NCBI GenBank assembly: GCA_900546075.1
Contig: URBH01000012.1
Coordinates: 1-41,612, forward strand
Source of the DNA: an uncultured Eubacteriales bacterium
GTDB lineage: Bacteria > Bacillota > Clostridia > Oscillospirales > Oscillospiraceae
Direction of reading: 5' to 3'
Length of the DNA stretch: 41,612 bases
Shown here: positions 39,796 to 41,612 of the stretch, one piece after another
Layout of the letters: each line of letters opens with the position of its first letter
How positions within the stretch are numbered: the first letter of the stretch is position 1
Position numbers and translations under genes: made by a program
The notes under the pieces: generated by a model
What the model was told of the DNA's origin: nothing
Database searches by the model: none
Seen by the model: only the letters and a program-made list of their open reading frames with translations

Positions 39796-41472
39796 TCAGT
39801 CGTTATCCCAGTATACGGTAGCACCGCGATGCGCGGAGGTGCAATGCTTCCTGTACAGCTGGAGCCAGCCTGTGGCCGGTTTATTGACGCGCTTCCATTC
39901 TGCCTTGCGGCGTGCGAATTCCTCTTCGGACACGTCTGCATTCAAAGTACGTGCTTCGATGTCGATGTGAATCATATCACCGTTGCGAATCAGAGCCAGA
40001 GGGCCGCCTTCATATGCTTCGGGGCTTACGTGGCCGATGGCAAGGCCGCCGGTGGCGCCGCTGAAGCGGCCGTCGGAAACCAGTGCCAGAGATTTGCCCA
40101 GACCCTTGCCCAGGACGGCAGCCATGAAGGTCTCCATATGGGGCATTCCGGGGCTTCCCTTGGGGCCTTCGTAGCGGATGATGACCACGTCGCCTGCCAC
40201 GATCTCGTCGCGGAGAATGGCGTGCCATGCTTCATCCTGGCTGTCATAGCATTTGGCGGGGCCGCTGAAGACCCAGGCCGCGGGATCGACGGCGCTGAAT
40301 TTGACAATGGCGCTGTCGGTGCCGATGTTGCCGTGAAGGACGGCCAGACCGCCTTCCGGATTGATGGGGTTCGAAACGGGGTGAATCACATCTGTGTTTT
40401 TATTTTCTGCCATGGCGGCCTTGTCGCCGATGGTGCCGAACATGCCCTTGGCATGGACATCGATCTTTCCGGCGGCGGCCAGCTCCTTGACCACTGCGGG
40501 AAGACCGCCGGCGGCGTCGAACTCTTCCATGGTGTAAGTGGGGTGATTGGGGTAGATGGTGCTGATCAGGGGGACTTCCTTGCTGATCTTGTCAAAGGTT
40601 TCGGGGGTGATGTCGCAGCCCATCTGACGGGCAATGGCGGGGATATGCAGCACACTGTTGGTGCTTCCGCCGGTGGCCATCATGTAGCGGACGACATTTT
40701 CAAAGCTGGTCTGGTCGATGATGTCCCGGGGACGGACGCCCTCCCGCCAGCCCTCCATGACCTGACGCGCCGCCTGACGTGCCAGCTCATGCCAATGGAC
40801 GCTCTGGCTGCGGACGCTGCCGTTGCCGTGGGGGCTGAGACCTAAGATCTCGGCCATGGAGCTCATGGTGTTGGCGGTTCCCATGAAGGGACATGCGCCG
40901 GGGGTGGGGCAGGCGTTGCGGACGATGCCCTTGTAGTCCTCGCGGCTCAAATCACCGGCAATGTAGGCGGCGTAGGCCTGCTTGGTGTGGGTCAGGGTCA
41001 GCATACGGCCATGGTAGTGACCGGCTGCCATATATCCGCCGGTGAACATGACCGTGGGGATATTGACCCGCAGGGCGCCCATGATCATGCCGGGAACGAC
41101 CTTGTCGCAGGTGGCCATCATGACCATACCCTCCAGCATGTTCAGCTCGGCAACCGTCTCCACTTCGCTGGACACCATATCCCGGGCGGGCAGCGTGTAG
41201 CGGTCGCCGGGGGTGTTGCTGCAAATGCCGTCGCAAATGCCGGAAATGGGAAGCTCCAGAGCAAGGCCGCCGGCTTTGTAGATTTCATCCTTCATTTCGG
41301 CGATCAGCTGCTTGTCAAAGGGAAAGTGGCCGGGGTTCATTTCGTTCCAGGTGTTTACCAGACCGATAATGGGGCGCTGGGCGTCCTCCTCGCTGACGCC
41401 CATGGCGTACAGAAGGGTATTGCGGTGGTCGAGGGATTCCTCGTTCCACTGACGGATTTTTTCGTTGGACAT
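39796..41472 (-). CDS. IlvD/Edd-family dehydratase (sugar-acid dehydratase likely)
   Basis: A 558 aa iron-sulfur dehydratase. Visible motifs are ATCDKVVPGM with a cluster Cys, NACPTPGACPFMGTANTM with another, and SDGRFSGATGG near the C-terminus with the catalytic Ser region. The first motif reads NEMNPGHFPF, with Gly where [2Fe-2S] members have Cys, as in E. coli IlvD, pointing to the oxygen-labile [4Fe-4S] class. The operon has no other branched-chain amino-acid gene, so dehydration of an aldonate to a 2-keto-3-deoxy acid is more likely than IlvD proper. The start is ATG 41472, nine bases after GGAG; an upstream TTG overlaps that site. Confidence 0.9.
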   Translation of the reverse strand: MSNEKIRQWNEESLDHRNTLLYAMGVSEEDAQRPIIGLVNTWNEMNPGHFPFDKQLIAEMKDEIYKAGGLALELPISGICDGICSNTPGDRYTLPARDMVSSEVETVAELNMLEGMVMMATCDKVVPGMIMGALRVNIPTVMFTGGYMAAGHYHGRMLTLTHTKQAYAAYIAGDLSREDYKGIVRNACPTPGACPFMGTANTMSSMAEILGLSPHGNGSVRSQSVHWHELARQAARQVMEGWREGVRPRDIIDQTSFENVVRYMMATGGSTNSVLHIPAIARQMGCDITPETFDKISKEVPLISTIYPNHPTYTMEEFDAAGGLPAVVKELAAAGKIDVHAKGMFGTIGDKAAMAENKNTDVIHPVSNPINPEGGLAVLHGNIGTDSAIVKFSAVDPAAWVFSGPAKCYDSQDEAWHAILRDEIVAGDVVIIRYEGPKGSPGMPHMETFMAAVLGKGLGKSLALVSDGRFSGATGGLAIGHVSPEAYEGGPLALIRNGDMIHIDIEARTLNADVSEEEFARRKAEWKRVNKPATGWLQLYRKHCTSAHRGATVYWDND

Positions 41473-41498
41473 AAAATCATTCTCCAATATATATTATT

Positions 41499-41514
41499 TT
41501 GCAAACGCTTGCAA
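41499..41514. promoter_or_regulatory. LacI- or CcpA-type operator in the ilvD leader
   Basis: TTGCAAACGCTTGCAA, a palindrome with central CG and one broken pair. It fits LacI-family operators in general and 15 of 16 positions of the catabolite (cre) consensus. It lies roughly 24-39 bp downstream of the predicted start, a roadblock position. Confidence 0.65.
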
Positions 41515-41518
41515 GACT

Positions 41519-41537
41519 TTTCTGCGAAACGCAGAAA
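41519..41537 (-). other. Triloop hairpin at the 5' end of the ilvD transcript
   Basis: A perfect 8-bp stem (41519-41526 with 41530-41537) with a 3-nt loop. It would be the first structure in the ilvD mRNA, in the style of the triloop hairpins at 42-102 and 11346-11503. A 5' stem of this kind can protect mRNA. Confidence 0.5.
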
Positions 41538-41544
41538 TTTGCGT

Positions 41545-41573
41545 ATCATACTATTTCTTAGAGCGTATCTGAA
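41545..41573 (-). promoter_or_regulatory. Probable promoter of the ilvD operon
   Basis: Minus strand: TTCAGA (41568-41573, 4 of 6 match), a 17-bp spacer, TATGAT (41545-41550). Start near 41538. Bases 41574-41612 show nothing further that I can support. Confidence 0.5.
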
Positions 41574-41612
41574 AACAAAGTATTCTTGTACTATTTCAAC
41601 AAAATCCAAATG

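Overview
The window reads as a chromosomal carbohydrate and sugar-acid catabolic region of a GC-rich Gram-positive anaerobe. Bacillota, class Clostridia, probably an Oscillospiraceae-like gut bacterium, is my best guess; the genus cannot be told. The signs are AGGAGG-type ribosome binding sites, occasional TTG and GTG starts, three lipoprotein sugar-binding proteins with short lipobox signal peptides, MalF/MalG-type permeases without their own ATPase, YesL-like (DUF624) proteins, and oxygen-sensitive-looking iron-sulfur and flavin enzymes. I see no rRNA, tRNA, CRISPR array, transposase or phage gene.

Layout. (1) 156-9084, plus strand: an ABC importer (permease, permease, binding protein) followed by a serine hydrolase, DUF624, a SIS-domain protein, a protein of no recognised family, a Gfo/Idh/MocA oxidoreductase and a TIM-barrel glycoside-hydrolase-like protein. 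(2) 9344-11275: a single gene for a ParB-like/BMP fusion, with its own promoter and a strong terminator. (3) 11346-11503: a dense block of perfect hairpins. (4) 11510-22987: a divergent IclR regulator, then a long plus-strand operon with a DapA-family aldolase, ABC importer 2, Gfo/Idh/MocA, a LarA-type nickel racemase homologue, a three-gene GlpA-like/flavoprotein/DUF1667 redox set and a DUF4867-like protein. (5) 23036-30672: a divergent IclR-DUF624 pair, then a second aldolase gene, ABC importer 3 and an FAD oxidoreductase. (6) 30741-31718, minus strand: a single D-2-hydroxyacid dehydrogenase gene. (7) 31863-41472, minus strand: an operon of IlvD/Edd dehydratase, LacI regulator, sugar epimerase, zinc dehydrogenase, SDR, fumarate-reductase-like flavoprotein, OYE-type flavin reductase and DUF554.

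Two results stand out. First, the two aldolase genes (12679-13593 and 24916-25830) look identical base for base, with the identity ending within a few bases of the start and stop codons, although their operons differ. Second, the inverted repeat GGAAT-N4-ATTCC occurs at the start-site region of both aldolase promoters and of the 2-hydroxyacid dehydrogenase promoter, and once more between iclR1 and aldolase 1. This defines a probable local IclR regulon that links sections 4, 5 and 6.

Working model (inference): several imported sugar derivatives are oxidised, epimerised or dehydrated without phosphorylation. The 2-keto-3-deoxy acids formed would be cleaved by the shared aldolase. The hydroxyacid and semialdehyde products would go to the D-2-hydroxyacid dehydrogenase and flavin enzymes, which could also act as electron sinks. 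The actual substrates cannot be read from the sequence.
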